A stretch of 64,000 nt of DNA, taken from positions 124,001-188,000 of the forward strand of contig NZ_BBWR01000012.1 of the NCBI RefSeq assembly GCF_001463905.1. The letters run 5' to 3'. The notes under the pieces were generated by a model. That model was not told the origin of the DNA. It was given only the letters and a program-made list of their open reading frames with translations, and did not search any database. This document shows positions 39,313 through 47,537 of the stretch, piece after piece. The position numbers were made by a program, and so were the translations under genes. The stretch's first letter is position 1, and each line of letters starts with the position of its first letter. The DNA is from Aureimonas frigidaquae. Lineage in GTDB: Bacteria; Pseudomonadota; Alphaproteobacteria; Rhizobiales; Rhizobiaceae.

Positions 39313-39338
39313 TCGATATAGCCGTCTGGATATATCGA
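39313..39338 (-). promoter_or_regulatory. ModE-box-like palindrome before modA
   Basis: TCGATATA and TATATCGA form perfect 8-base arms separated by 10 bases. This resembles the E. coli ModE operator (TATAT/ATATA arms within CG-flanked palindrome). It ends only ten bases from the modA start and overlaps the GAGG ribosome site at 39311-39314, so a bound protein would cover the transcription start or translation-initiation region. Confidence 0.65.
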
Positions 39339-39390
39339 ATGTCTAAGCCTGCCATGCCCGTTCAGCAAGGGGAAATCCGGCCTGGGCCTG

Positions 39391-40002
39391 TCAGAAGTGG
39401 CGGCGCAGTCCGAAGACATTGGCGTTGCCGGCGCCGCGCATACCGCCCAGCGTTCCCCCGGCGCCGGAGCGGTGATGCAGCCGCCAGAAGACCTCGTGGC
39501 CGCTGTCGGAGCGCGGATCGGACAGGTTCAATTCCGGCCCCAGATAGAAGAGCACCGTCGCGTCTCCCCCATCCAGCCGCTGCTGCTCGGCCTCGCGTCC
39601 GATCGTGTGGCTGACGGCCGAAAGCCCCACCGTCATGGCGGGCGTGACCGACAATCCTCGCGTGATTTTAAAACTGTCATGGCGCAGCACGTATCCGCCC
39701 CAGGCCTCGACCGTCGGGCGCTGGCCGAAGCGGCCCGCAAGGCCGGCTTCCAAACCGAGCGTCCATGCCGGCAGCACACGCTCCAGGAAGCGCTGGTAGC
39801 CGATGCCGAAGATGACGTTGTCCTCGTAATCGGGCGTAAAGAGGAGCGCCGACGTGCCCATGTCGTCATCCACCATGAGGCCGCCAAAGCCGAATACGGC
39901 CTGGTCCAGCGGTCGGCCGGGCGCGGGCTCGGCTCCTTGCGCGGCAATTGGCATGGCAAGGCAGATGGCACAGGCCAGCGCGCAGATCCGGTAGAGGGTC
40001 AT
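39391..40002 (-). CDS. Outer-membrane protein, possible PagL-like lipid A deacylase
   Basis: A 203-residue exported protein with a signal peptide (LACAICLAMPIAAQG|AE) and alternating beta-strand sequence: FGFGGLMVDDDMGTSALLFTP, IFGIGYQRFLERVLPAWTLGLEAGLAGRF. Near the end the segment WRLHHRSGAGG holds an H-x-S pair like the catalytic pair of PagL-type acyloxyacyl hydrolases, and it finishes with an aromatic residue (GLRRHF), common in barrels. The glutamate expected in PagL is not obvious. So it may remove acyl chains from lipid A or be a related barrel protein. It lies between modA and the TonB receptor on the same strand, with its own promoter presumably. Confidence 0.5.
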   Translation of the reverse strand: MTLYRICALACAICLAMPIAAQGAEPAPGRPLDQAVFGFGGLMVDDDMGTSALLFTPDYEDNVIFGIGYQRFLERVLPAWTLGLEAGLAGRFGQRPTVEAWGGYVLRHDSFKITRGLSVTPAMTVGLSAVSHTIGREAEQQRLDGGDATVLFYLGPELNLSDPRSDSGHEVFWRLHHRSGAGGTLGGMRGAGNANVFGLRRHF

Positions 40003-40112
40003 TCGGGGCGCATCCTTTCGACGGTCGCGACAAGGCGTTGCCGCCTTCGATCGTGAAAGCATGGCCATGGCGGGGCACGCCAGCAGACGTGACCCGCCCG
40101 TGATCGGACCCG

Positions 40113-42347
40113 TCAGAACTCGAAGGAGGCCGATACCAGGAAGGTGCGGCCCGAGCCGGCGGCCAGGAAGCCGCGGGCCGAGGAGGCCCAGTAGTTTTCG
40201 TCGAACAGGTTCTCGACGCTCGCCTTCAGCTCCACTGGCGTATCGTTGGGACCGTCGAAGGCATAGCGCAGGCCAAGGTCGAAGCGGGTCCAGTCCGGCA
40301 CCTTCTGGGTGTTGGCCTGATCGTAGAAGGTGCTGCCCGTGTAGAGTGCCCGTCCCGTCAGCGTCAGCCCGGACAGGAGCCACGGCATGTCGTACTCCGC
40401 GTAGAGGTTCACGGTCGTCTTCGGCACGCCCGGCACGGCATTGCCGTCGAAGCGGCCGCCCAGCGTGCGGGCGAGCTCGGCTTCGATGAAGCTGACACCG
40501 CCCAGAAGGCGGAACCCGTCCGCCACCTCGCCGAAGACGGAGAGTTCCAGGCCGCGATTGACCTGCAGCCCGCTGACGGAAAAGATGTTGGTCGTCGGAT
40601 CGGTGTAGGCGCTCGGCTGGCGGATCTCGAACAGGGCGCCGGTGACCGCCAGGAGCCCGAAATCATACTTGATGCCGACCTCCTTCTGCTCGCTCACGAT
40701 GGGCGCGAAGATCTCGTTCGCATTGGCCACCGTGGCGGGGGCGATCGGCCCTTCCGTCAGCGCCTCGACATAATTGCCGTAGACGGAAAGCTGGTCGGTG
40801 ATGCGCGCCGTTGCGGCGATGGCTGGGCTGAAGCGCGAATCCTCGTAGAGATAGGTCTGGTCGCCCAGCGTCGGGCCGGGGACGGTCGAGAAGCCACGCG
40901 AGCGGATATCCTGGTACCGGCCGCCCAGGGTCACGAGAAAGCGGTCCTGCGCAAAGGACAGCGTGTCCGCGACGGCTAAGCTCGTCAGCAGAAGATCGGC
41001 GAAGAGGGGGCGGCCGCTTGCGCGCGGGAAGCCGCTCGTATTCACGCGGCTCGACGGCAGATAGGTCGGATCATAGATGTTGGTGGCATAGCTCGGCAGT
41101 GTGATGCGCGGGAAGCCGCCGCGATGATTCTCGTTCAGGGCGCGGCTGAGCGAGACGTTCAACTGGTGGCCGACCGCCCCGGTGTCGAACTGCGAGCGCA
41201 GCCCGATCTCTCCGGTCTTGCCGTCGATCTGCTGCGGCTGAATCGCCAGCGTCGCCGTGGCGTCACCCTCCACATCGGTGATGCGATAGGACGAGGTCAG
41301 GAAATCCTCGCGGTAGCGGCTGATGCCGCCGGCCGCGTAAAGGGTCGTTGTGTCCAGAAGATCGTATTCGACGCGCGCGGCCGCCATGCCGTAGCTGGAA
41401 TCGATATATTCGAAGGGATTGGACGTGTTGGTCCGCCCGCTCGGCGCCTTCGGGATCTCGATCCCCGGCGCGGCCGAATTGAAGAGCGATGTCGGCGCGT
41501 CGATCTTTTGCTTCGACAGGTTCAGGTCGAGCGAGGCGCGGAAGCGCTCGCCGCGATAGTCGAGCCCGACGGCGCCGACGCCCACCTCCACCGAATTGCC
41601 GTCGAGCGTCGTATCGCCGGCGCGATAGGATCCGTTGATGCGCACGCCCCACTCACCGGTCGGGCCGTAACGTCGGCCGAAGTCGAGATGCGGCCAGAGC
41701 TGCGAATCGCCGATATAGGTCGTGGTGACGCGGTTCAGCGGTTCGTCCGCGGCGCGCTTGGGGATGAGGTTGATCGTGCCGCCTACACGGCCGACGCCGC
41801 CATTCAGAAGCGCCGTCGGCCCTTTCAGGATCTCGACGCGCTCGACGCCCTCCAGGAAGCTGCGACGGGGATTGGCGATGTAGAAGAGCCCGTCATAGGC
41901 CGTGTCGAGGTTGGTGACCGAAAAGCCGCGGATGAAGAAGGCGTCCCGTTCGCTGAAGGCCGGAGCATCGTTGCGCACCGACGGATCATTCAGAACGACG
42001 TCCGATACGGACCGCGCCTGCTGGTCCCGGATCAGCTTGTCCGTATAGCTGGTGACGCTGAACGGTGTTGTCAGGACGGAGCGGTTGCCCAGCATGCCGA
42101 GCTGCGCACCCGTGGCGACCTGCCCGCCGGCAAAGGGCGCAGGCGGCTGCCCGATCGTCCCCGTCGCGGGGGTGCCGGTGCCTGTGCCCGCACCCTCCAC
42201 GACGACGGTGTCCAGGACGACCGTCCCGCCTGTCCCATTCCCACCGGCCGGCGCGTTCTGCGCCACCTGGGCGCTGGCCGACGCGAGGGTGGCCAGGGAA
42301 GCGCTAAGAACGAGAAGGGATATCGAGGCGGACTTGCGCGAGGGCAT
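40113..42347 (-). CDS. TonB-dependent siderophore receptor
   Basis: A 744-residue outer-membrane receptor for a ferric-siderophore complex. After the signal peptide come a plug domain (TPFSVTSYTDKLIRDQQARSVSDVVLNDPSVRNDA; FIRGFSVTNLDTAYDGLFYI; VERVEILKGPTALLNGGVGRVGGTINLIPKRA) and a 22-strand barrel ending in a C-terminal aromatic (FEF). ADE- and Asn-rich loops vary. The start is the second M of the open frame because it gives a classical signal sequence. An Irr-box-like element lies about 90-110 bases upstream, so iron control is likely. Confidence 0.93.
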   Translation of the reverse strand: MPSRKSASISLLVLSASLATLASASAQVAQNAPAGGNGTGGTVVLDTVVVEGAGTGTGTPATGTIGQPPAPFAGGQVATGAQLGMLGNRSVLTTPFSVTSYTDKLIRDQQARSVSDVVLNDPSVRNDAPAFSERDAFFIRGFSVTNLDTAYDGLFYIANPRRSFLEGVERVEILKGPTALLNGGVGRVGGTINLIPKRAADEPLNRVTTTYIGDSQLWPHLDFGRRYGPTGEWGVRINGSYRAGDTTLDGNSVEVGVGAVGLDYRGERFRASLDLNLSKQKIDAPTSLFNSAAPGIEIPKAPSGRTNTSNPFEYIDSSYGMAAARVEYDLLDTTTLYAAGGISRYREDFLTSSYRITDVEGDATATLAIQPQQIDGKTGEIGLRSQFDTGAVGHQLNVSLSRALNENHRGGFPRITLPSYATNIYDPTYLPSSRVNTSGFPRASGRPLFADLLLTSLAVADTLSFAQDRFLVTLGGRYQDIRSRGFSTVPGPTLGDQTYLYEDSRFSPAIAATARITDQLSVYGNYVEALTEGPIAPATVANANEIFAPIVSEQKEVGIKYDFGLLAVTGALFEIRQPSAYTDPTTNIFSVSGLQVNRGLELSVFGEVADGFRLLGGVSFIEAELARTLGGRFDGNAVPGVPKTTVNLYAEYDMPWLLSGLTLTGRALYTGSTFYDQANTQKVPDWTRFDLGLRYAFDGPNDTPVELKASVENLFDENYWASSARGFLAAGSGRTFLVSASFEF

Positions 42348-42437
42348 CTGGGTCGGTCTCCGGATCAGGACGACGCTCCTGCCACGGGAGCGCCACAATT
42401 GATCCCGGGCTTACGCGGGGACGCGATCCGGAGACAA

Positions 42438-42454
42438 ACACGAACTGTTCTAAA
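42438..42454 (-). promoter_or_regulatory. Irr-box-like site before the TonB receptor gene
   Basis: On the minus strand TTTAGAACAGTTCGTGT matches the iron-control element TTTAGAA-N3-TTCTAAA at 10 of 14 positions: a perfect left arm and a weak right arm. It lies in the AT-rich promoter region between the receptor and the transporter terminator. A weaker match than the one before the imelysin gene. Confidence 0.35.
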
Positions 42455-42523
42455 TGTGGATAAACTTTGTCATATTTGCAATTGTGCAACAGTCTGGAAT
42501 GGCGTTGCCGTCGGGCCAGCAAA

Positions 42524-42561
42524 GGAAAGGCCCCGCCAGGCGGGCTACGCCGGGCGGGGCC
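42524..42561 (-). terminator. Rho-independent terminator after tctA
   Basis: GGCCCCGCC and GGCGGGGCC pair perfectly (9 bases) around a loop, and on the minus strand the stem is followed by TTTCCTTT. It lies 32 bases after the tctA stop and ends the transporter operon. Confidence 0.7.
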
Positions 42562-42592
42562 ATCTCGGCCATTGGTTGACGGGATGCCCGTG

Positions 42593-44107
42593 TCAGCGGG
42601 CCGTGCCTGCCGCCTTGCGGCGGAACAGGAGGGCGATTGCCTTGGACAGGATCGGCCAGAGCAGGAGCAGGATCGCAATGCCCATGATGGTGCCGACCAG
42701 CGGGTTGGACCAGAAGATGGAGAGCGAACCACCCGAGTAGAGCATGGACTGCCGGAAGGCGTCCTCGGCCTTGTCCCCCAGCACCATGGCCAGGACCAGC
42801 GGCGCAATTGGATAGTCGAGGCGCTTGAAGATGTAGCCGACGATGCCGAAGGCCACGGCCATAAGCACGTCGAACTCGGCATTGGCCACCGTATAGGCGC
42901 CGATCAGGCAGACCACGATGATGATGGGCCCGATGATCCCGAAGGGGATGCGCAGGATCGACGCGAAGAGCGGGACCGTGGCCAGCACCAGGATAACGGC
43001 GATAATGTTGGACATGTACATGGAGGCGATCAGGCCCCAGACGAAATCCGGCTGCTCCACGAAGAGGAGCGGCCCGGGCTGCAGACCCCAGATCATCAGG
43101 CCACCCATCATGACGGCCGCCGTGGCCGATCCGGGCACGCCGAGCGCCAGCATGGGCAGGAGCGCGGAGGTGCCGGCCGAGTGATCGGCCGTCTCGGGCG
43201 CGATGACGCCCTCGGGCTCGCCCTTGCCGAAATTCTTGCCGTATTTGCCGAAACGCCGGCCGAGCCCATAGCTCATGAAGGACGCAGCCGTCGGGCCGCC
43301 CGGGGTGATGCCCATCCAGACACCGACCGCAGCGGACCGCAGGAAGGTGACCCAGTAGTGCGGCAGGCGCGCCAGCGCCTTGAAGATTTCCCGGATCTCG
43401 ATCTTCGATGAGACGCCCTTGAACTTCATTTCCTCCTGCACGGTCAGGAGCAGTTCGCCGATGCCGAACAGGCCGATCACCGCCACCAAGAAGGAAATGC
43501 CGCGCAGAAGGTCGGTGAAGCCGAAGGTCAGCCGCAATTCGCCGGACACCGTGTCCATGCCCACTGTCGCGAAGGCAAGGCCCGCCAGCAGCGACACCGC
43601 CGCCTTCATGGGATCGCCGCCGCCCAGCCCGATGAAGGAACAGAAGGCCAGAAGGTAGATGGCGAAGAATTCGGGCGATGAGAAGCGCAGCGCGAAATCC
43701 GCAATCCAGCCGGCCAGCAGCGTGATGACGAGCACGCCCGTCAGCGCGCCGAGGCCCGCCGAGAAGAAGGCTGTCGCCAGCGCCTCGGTAGCGCGCCCGT
43801 TCTTGGCCATGGGGTAGCCGTCGAAGGTGGTCGCCACCGATGACGGCTCGCCCGGAATGTTGAACAGGATGGATGTGGTCGATCCGCCGAAGAGCGCGCC
43901 CCAATACATGGAGGAGAGCAGGATGATCGCCGAGACCGGATCCATGGTGAAGGTCAGCGGCAGGAGCAGGGTCACGCCGTTCGGCGCGCCGAGCCCCGGC
44001 AGGACGCCGACCAGGATGCCCAGGAGAACGCCGAAGACGATCAGCCAGACATGGTAGAAGGAAAATGCAACGGAGAAGCCGTGCATCAGATTGGCGAAAT
44101 CGGCCAT
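42593..44107 (-). CDS. tctA: Tripartite tricarboxylate transporter, large permease (TctA)
   Basis: A 504-residue membrane protein with about eleven spans. TctA signature: VLLGILVGVLPGLGAPNGVTLLLPLTF, WGALFGGSTTSILFNIPGEPSSVATTFDGYPMAKNGRA, and the duplicate GVPGSATAAVMMGGLMIWGL. It forms the main channel for a carboxylic acid, with TctB and a periplasmic TctC binding protein. It is the last gene of a tctC-tctB-tctA run on the minus strand, 13 bases after tctB. Its neighbours are sugar-acid type enzymes, so the substrate is probably a sugar acid rather than citrate. Confidence 0.95.
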   Translation of the reverse strand: MADFANLMHGFSVAFSFYHVWLIVFGVLLGILVGVLPGLGAPNGVTLLLPLTFTMDPVSAIILLSSMYWGALFGGSTTSILFNIPGEPSSVATTFDGYPMAKNGRATEALATAFFSAGLGALTGVLVITLLAGWIADFALRFSSPEFFAIYLLAFCSFIGLGGGDPMKAAVSLLAGLAFATVGMDTVSGELRLTFGFTDLLRGISFLVAVIGLFGIGELLLTVQEEMKFKGVSSKIEIREIFKALARLPHYWVTFLRSAAVGVWMGITPGGPTAASFMSYGLGRRFGKYGKNFGKGEPEGVIAPETADHSAGTSALLPMLALGVPGSATAAVMMGGLMIWGLQPGPLLFVEQPDFVWGLIASMYMSNIIAVILVLATVPLFASILRIPFGIIGPIIIVVCLIGAYTVANAEFDVLMAVAFGIVGYIFKRLDYPIAPLVLAMVLGDKAEDAFRQSMLYSGGSLSIFWSNPLVGTIMGIAILLLLWPILSKAIALLFRRKAAGTAR

Positions 44108-44120
44108 AGCGCGTCTCCCC

Positions 44121-44663
44121 TCAGTAAATGCCGATGGCGGGCATGATCACGCCCTTGGCAAGCGGAACCTGGAACCACCATTCGAACATAAAGAAGAAGG
44201 CCGCCATGACGCCGGTCGAGATGACCAGCGCCTTGAGAAGGCTCGTCTTGCCGAGGGTGAGAATGGAGAAGATCAGGAAGAGCGCGCCCGACAGGTAGAT
44301 GCCGAGCCAGGGGATCAAGGCCGCGCAGATCGTCGTCGGGACGAGGATCGAGCCGATCCGGCCCACCGCGCCATCCGGCATGAAGCGCTCGTCCAGCCCC
44401 GTATCATCATGCAGGGCTGCCGGCCCCGTGACCTCGGGCGCCGCCTGGGCCGGTGCCCGACGGCGGTGGCTGAAGGCATAACGGGCCGCGATGGCGAGCC
44501 CCAGGACCAGGATCAGGATTCCGATCCGGAAGGGAAAATAGCCCGAGGCCGGCCCGAAATCGGTCCAGCCAATGCCGTTCTCCAGGCTGCCATAGGCCGT
44601 CACGGCGCCCAGAAGGGCGACGCACAGGCCGGTGATGACTTCGACATGGCGGCGCGTCAACAT
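44121..44663 (-). CDS. tctB: Tripartite tricarboxylate transporter, small permease (TctB)
   Basis: A 180-residue membrane protein with four spans: residues 10-30, 45-65 (FRIGILILVLGLAIAARYAF), and two close to the C terminus (LVPTTICAALIPWLGIYLSGALFLIFSIL; STGVMAAFFFMFEWWF). It has the TctB pattern GPASGYFPFRIG and a poorly conserved charged loop. It stands between tctC and tctA. Confidence 0.92.
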   Translation of the reverse strand: MLTRRHVEVITGLCVALLGAVTAYGSLENGIGWTDFGPASGYFPFRIGILILVLGLAIAARYAFSHRRRAPAQAAPEVTGPAALHDDTGLDERFMPDGAVGRIGSILVPTTICAALIPWLGIYLSGALFLIFSILTLGKTSLLKALVISTGVMAAFFFMFEWWFQVPLAKGVIMPAIGIY

Positions 44664-44711
44664 CGCGCGTTCCTCCCGCTCTTAGGGCGCCCGTAGGCGA
44701 AAAGCCAAGTG

Positions 44712-44741
44712 CGGGGCGGAGGCTCCTCCACCCGCCCCGCC
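44712..44741 (-). terminator. Intercistronic hairpin between tctC and tctB
   Basis: GCGGGGCGG and CCGCCCCGC are perfect 9-base arms. It begins 13 bases after the tctC stop. A short T stretch (CTTTTC) follows. Such a hairpin often limits read-through so that the binding protein is made in excess over the permease. Confidence 0.5.
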
Positions 44742-44753
44742 GCAAGGATCGTG

Positions 44754-45746
44754 TTACTGGACGAGCCAGCCGTCGGCTTCGAACTGCGCGCGCGACTTTT
44801 CGACATCGGCGGCGATGAAGCCCTTGAACTCCTCTCCGGCCATGAAGCGGGCGGTCTGGGACGTGGTCTTCAGGTAGTTCTGGAACTCGGGCGTTTGCGA
44901 TGCCTTGCGCAGGAGCTCGGTGTAGTAGGCGATGGCCTCTGCCGGCACGTCGGCCGGTGCGAAGACGGTGCGCGGCATCTGGTAGCTTTCGATGGCCAGG
45001 CCCTGCTCCTTGCAGGTGGGGATGTCGTTCCACGACATCGTCTCGGTCACCTTGTCGGTATAGGCCATGCGCTCCGGCGCCATGACGCAGAGCGGCTTGG
45101 CCTGCCCGGCGCGCCACTGGCCGACATTCTCGGCCGGATTGTTGGTGTTGGCATCGATATGGTTGCCCGCAAGCTGCACCGCCGCCTCGGAGCCGGACTT
45201 GAAGGGAATGTACAGGAACTTGGCGCCGGACACGTCCTCGATCTGGCGCAGCAGCGTCTGGTCCACATCCTTGGACTGCGAGCCGCCGAAGCGCAGCTTG
45301 CCCGGGTTCTCCTTGCCGGCGGCCACAAGGTCGGTGATCGTCTGGTAGGGGCTGTCGGCCTGAACCCAGACGATGAACTCGTCCACCGCCAGCGTCGCCA
45401 CCGGCGTCAGGTCCTCGGCCTTGTAGCCGAGCCGCGTGACCAGCGGCAGTTGCCACTCGTTGGACGTCCCGAAGATCAGCTTGTGATCGTCGCCCGCCGA
45501 TCCGACGCCGTAGATAAAGGCTTCGGCGCCCGAGCCGCCACCCTTGTTGGAGACGACGACGTTCTGTTCGGCAAGCTTCTCCTTGGCGATGGCCGCCTGA
45601 AGCTGCCGGGCGAACTGATCCGTGCCGCCGCCCGCGCCGCCTGCCGCGATGAACTCGACGGGCTTGGACGGCGCCCATTGCGCGAGCGCGGGCCCGGCAG
45701 CAAGAGCGGCGCCGATGGCGATAAGGCTGGACAGGATCGTCTTCAT
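44754..45746 (-). CDS. tctC: Tripartite tricarboxylate transporter binding protein (TctC)
   Basis: A 330-residue periplasmic binding protein of the TctC/Bug family. A signal peptide (SLIAIGAALAAGPALA|QW) is followed by KPVEFIAAGGAGGGTDQFAR, the typical start loop, VVVSNKGGGSGAEAF, FGTSNEWQLPLV and GGSQSKDVDQTLLRQ. The ribosome site GGGAGG is strong. It is a close relative of the orphan TctC gene at the other end of the cluster (both have CVxxPERMxYxxKVTxTMSWNDIPTCKE). It captures the substrate for TctAB. Confidence 0.93.
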   Translation of the reverse strand: MKTILSSLIAIGAALAAGPALAQWAPSKPVEFIAAGGAGGGTDQFARQLQAAIAKEKLAEQNVVVSNKGGGSGAEAFIYGVGSAGDDHKLIFGTSNEWQLPLVTRLGYKAEDLTPVATLAVDEFIVWVQADSPYQTITDLVAAGKENPGKLRFGGSQSKDVDQTLLRQIEDVSGAKFLYIPFKSGSEAAVQLAGNHIDANTNNPAENVGQWRAGQAKPLCVMAPERMAYTDKVTETMSWNDIPTCKEQGLAIESYQMPRTVFAPADVPAEAIAYYTELLRKASQTPEFQNYLKTTSQTARFMAGEEFKGFIAADVEKSRAQFEADGWLVQ

Positions 45747-45776
45747 GGCAATTCCTCCCGGAAATGGTGATGGGCG

Positions 45777-45798
45777 CGCCCGGCACGGTCGCCGGGCG
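45777..45798 (-). other. Intercistronic hairpin between dhaKL-like and tctC genes
   Basis: CGCCCGGC and GCCGGGCG pair over 8 bases with a 6-base loop in the 63-base gap between the kinase stop and the tctC start. No T-run follows; it may be an attenuator or an mRNA stabiliser. Confidence 0.35.
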
Positions 45799-45809
45799 GG
45801 CGTGAAGCG

Positions 45810-47537
45810 TCAGGCGTGCGCGCCGCCCCGAGCGTCGAGAAAGTCCGCGACGGTCCGGGCGACGAGCGCCAGAGAGATGGCGCCCGCATCCGGATGCCCG
45901 ATGCTGCGCGCCGCCAGGGGCCGTGCGCGGCCAAGCCGCGGCGACAGATCGCGCGTCTTGTCCGCGGCCTCGGTGGCGCGCATCGCGGCCGTGCGCCAGG
46001 CTTTCGGCAGCGCCTGGCCGGCTTCGGCTTCGGCCGCCAGCGTGTCGACGAAGGGAACCAGGGCATCGACCAGCGTCTTGTCGCCCACCCGCGCGCGGCC
46101 GAGCTGCGTGACATCCGACAGCGCCGCCTGCATGGCGGCTGCCGCCGCCGGCGCGTCGATGCGTGCCGCATCGCCGATGGCCGTGCCGAAGCCGCGCAGG
46201 ATCAGGCCCCAGATGGCGCCGGAGGTGCCGCCGGCCGTATCGGCCCAGGCGTCGCCCGCAACGGCAACGACGGTCCCCGCCCCGGCGCCGGCCGCTGCCG
46301 CGGCACGTGCTGCCTGTGCGGCCGAGGCCGAGCCGCGCGCCATGCCCTGGCCATGATCGCCATCGCCCGCCACGGCGTCGATGCGGCCGAGCTCGTCTTC
46401 GGCCTTCGCCAGCGCAGCCGATACCGCTTCGATGATGGCGGCCACGCAGGCGCCCTCGGCCTGCGAGGCTGCGCTCGCCTGCGGATACACGACCGGGCCG
46501 GCCGCCTCGTCCTGAACCCTGTCGGCCGGAGCGCGGGGCGCCACCGTGCCACGCCGGAAGGCGGCCGTGTCTGCTGCCGCGAGCCAGAGCGGCTCGAGTT
46601 CCGAATCGAGATAGGTCAGCGTCAGCGAGCAGCCGGCCATGTCGAGGCTGGTGACGTATTCGCCGACTTCCGGCTCCACGATGTCCAGCCCGGCGTCGCG
46701 CAGCCGCGCCGCCACATGCGTCCACAGGACGAAGAGTTCCTCGTATTTGGTGGAGCCGAGCCCGTTCAGGAGCGCCGCGACGCGCCCGTTGGCGCCCTCC
46801 GGCCGCTCGGCCAGCAGCGGCTCGACCAGAAGCGCGGCCAGCGCCTGCGCGCTCATGGCCGGCTCGTCGCGGATCCCGGGTTCGCCATGGATGCCGAGCC
46901 CGACCGCCACCGTGCCCGGCGCGACGGTAAAGAGCGGCCCGTCCGCGCCCGGCAGCGTGCAGCCGGAAAAGGCGATGCCGAAGGAAACCGTCCTGTCGTT
47001 GGCGCGGCGCGCCAAAGCTTCCACCGTATCGAGGTCCATTCCGGCTTCGGCCGCGGCGCCGGCGATCTTGAACACCGGCACGTCGCCCGCGACCCCGCGG
47101 CGCTTCTCGCGCTCCGAACGGTCCGCGCTCGCGATATCGTCGGTGACGGCCAGCACACGAACATCGATGCCTTCGGCGCGCAGGCGGGTGGCCGCCGCGC
47201 CGAAATTCAGGACATCGCCCGCATAATTGCCGAAACCAAGCACGATGCCGGCGCCCATGTGCGCCTGGCGGCAGATGCGCGCCACGCTTTCGGTCGACGG
47301 CGAGGCAAAGACATCGCCCGCGACGGCCGCATCGGCAAAGCCGACGCCGACATAGCCGGCAAAGGCCGGGTAGTGGCCGGAGCCGCCGCCGATCACCAGA
47401 GCGACCTTGTCCTGCGGCGTCTGCGTCGCGCGCAGGACACCGCCGCGCACGGGGGCCACGATGCGGGCATAAATGTCGCAGAAGCCGTCCAGCGCGCGGG
47501 CGGCGAAACGTTCCGGTTCGTCGAAGATCGTGGTCAT
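45810..47537 (-). CDS. Fused dihydroxyacetone/erythrulose-type kinase (DhaK-DhaL)
   Basis: A 575-residue ATP-dependent kinase of small ketoses. The N-terminal DhaK domain (about residues 1-340) has KVALVIGGGSGHYPAFAGYVG, SGCTLPGADGPLF and GLGIHGEPG, where His217 is the residue that covalently binds the sugar. The C-terminal DhaL domain (about 375-575) has the ADP/magnesium loop VAGDGDHGQGMARG. The fused form with ATP is typical of DAK and of L- or D-erythrulose kinases in sugar-acid pathways. Its start overlaps the preceding isomerase-like gene stop by four bases (ATGA). Together with TctCAB it likely forms one transcript. Confidence 0.88.
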   Translation of the reverse strand: MTTIFDEPERFAARALDGFCDIYARIVAPVRGGVLRATQTPQDKVALVIGGGSGHYPAFAGYVGVGFADAAVAGDVFASPSTESVARICRQAHMGAGIVLGFGNYAGDVLNFGAAATRLRAEGIDVRVLAVTDDIASADRSEREKRRGVAGDVPVFKIAGAAAEAGMDLDTVEALARRANDRTVSFGIAFSGCTLPGADGPLFTVAPGTVAVGLGIHGEPGIRDEPAMSAQALAALLVEPLLAERPEGANGRVAALLNGLGSTKYEELFVLWTHVAARLRDAGLDIVEPEVGEYVTSLDMAGCSLTLTYLDSELEPLWLAAADTAAFRRGTVAPRAPADRVQDEAAGPVVYPQASAASQAEGACVAAIIEAVSAALAKAEDELGRIDAVAGDGDHGQGMARGSASAAQAARAAAAAGAGAGTVVAVAGDAWADTAGGTSGAIWGLILRGFGTAIGDAARIDAPAAAAAMQAALSDVTQLGRARVGDKTLVDALVPFVDTLAAEAEAGQALPKAWRTAAMRATEAADKTRDLSPRLGRARPLAARSIGHPDAGAISLALVARTVADFLDARGGAHA

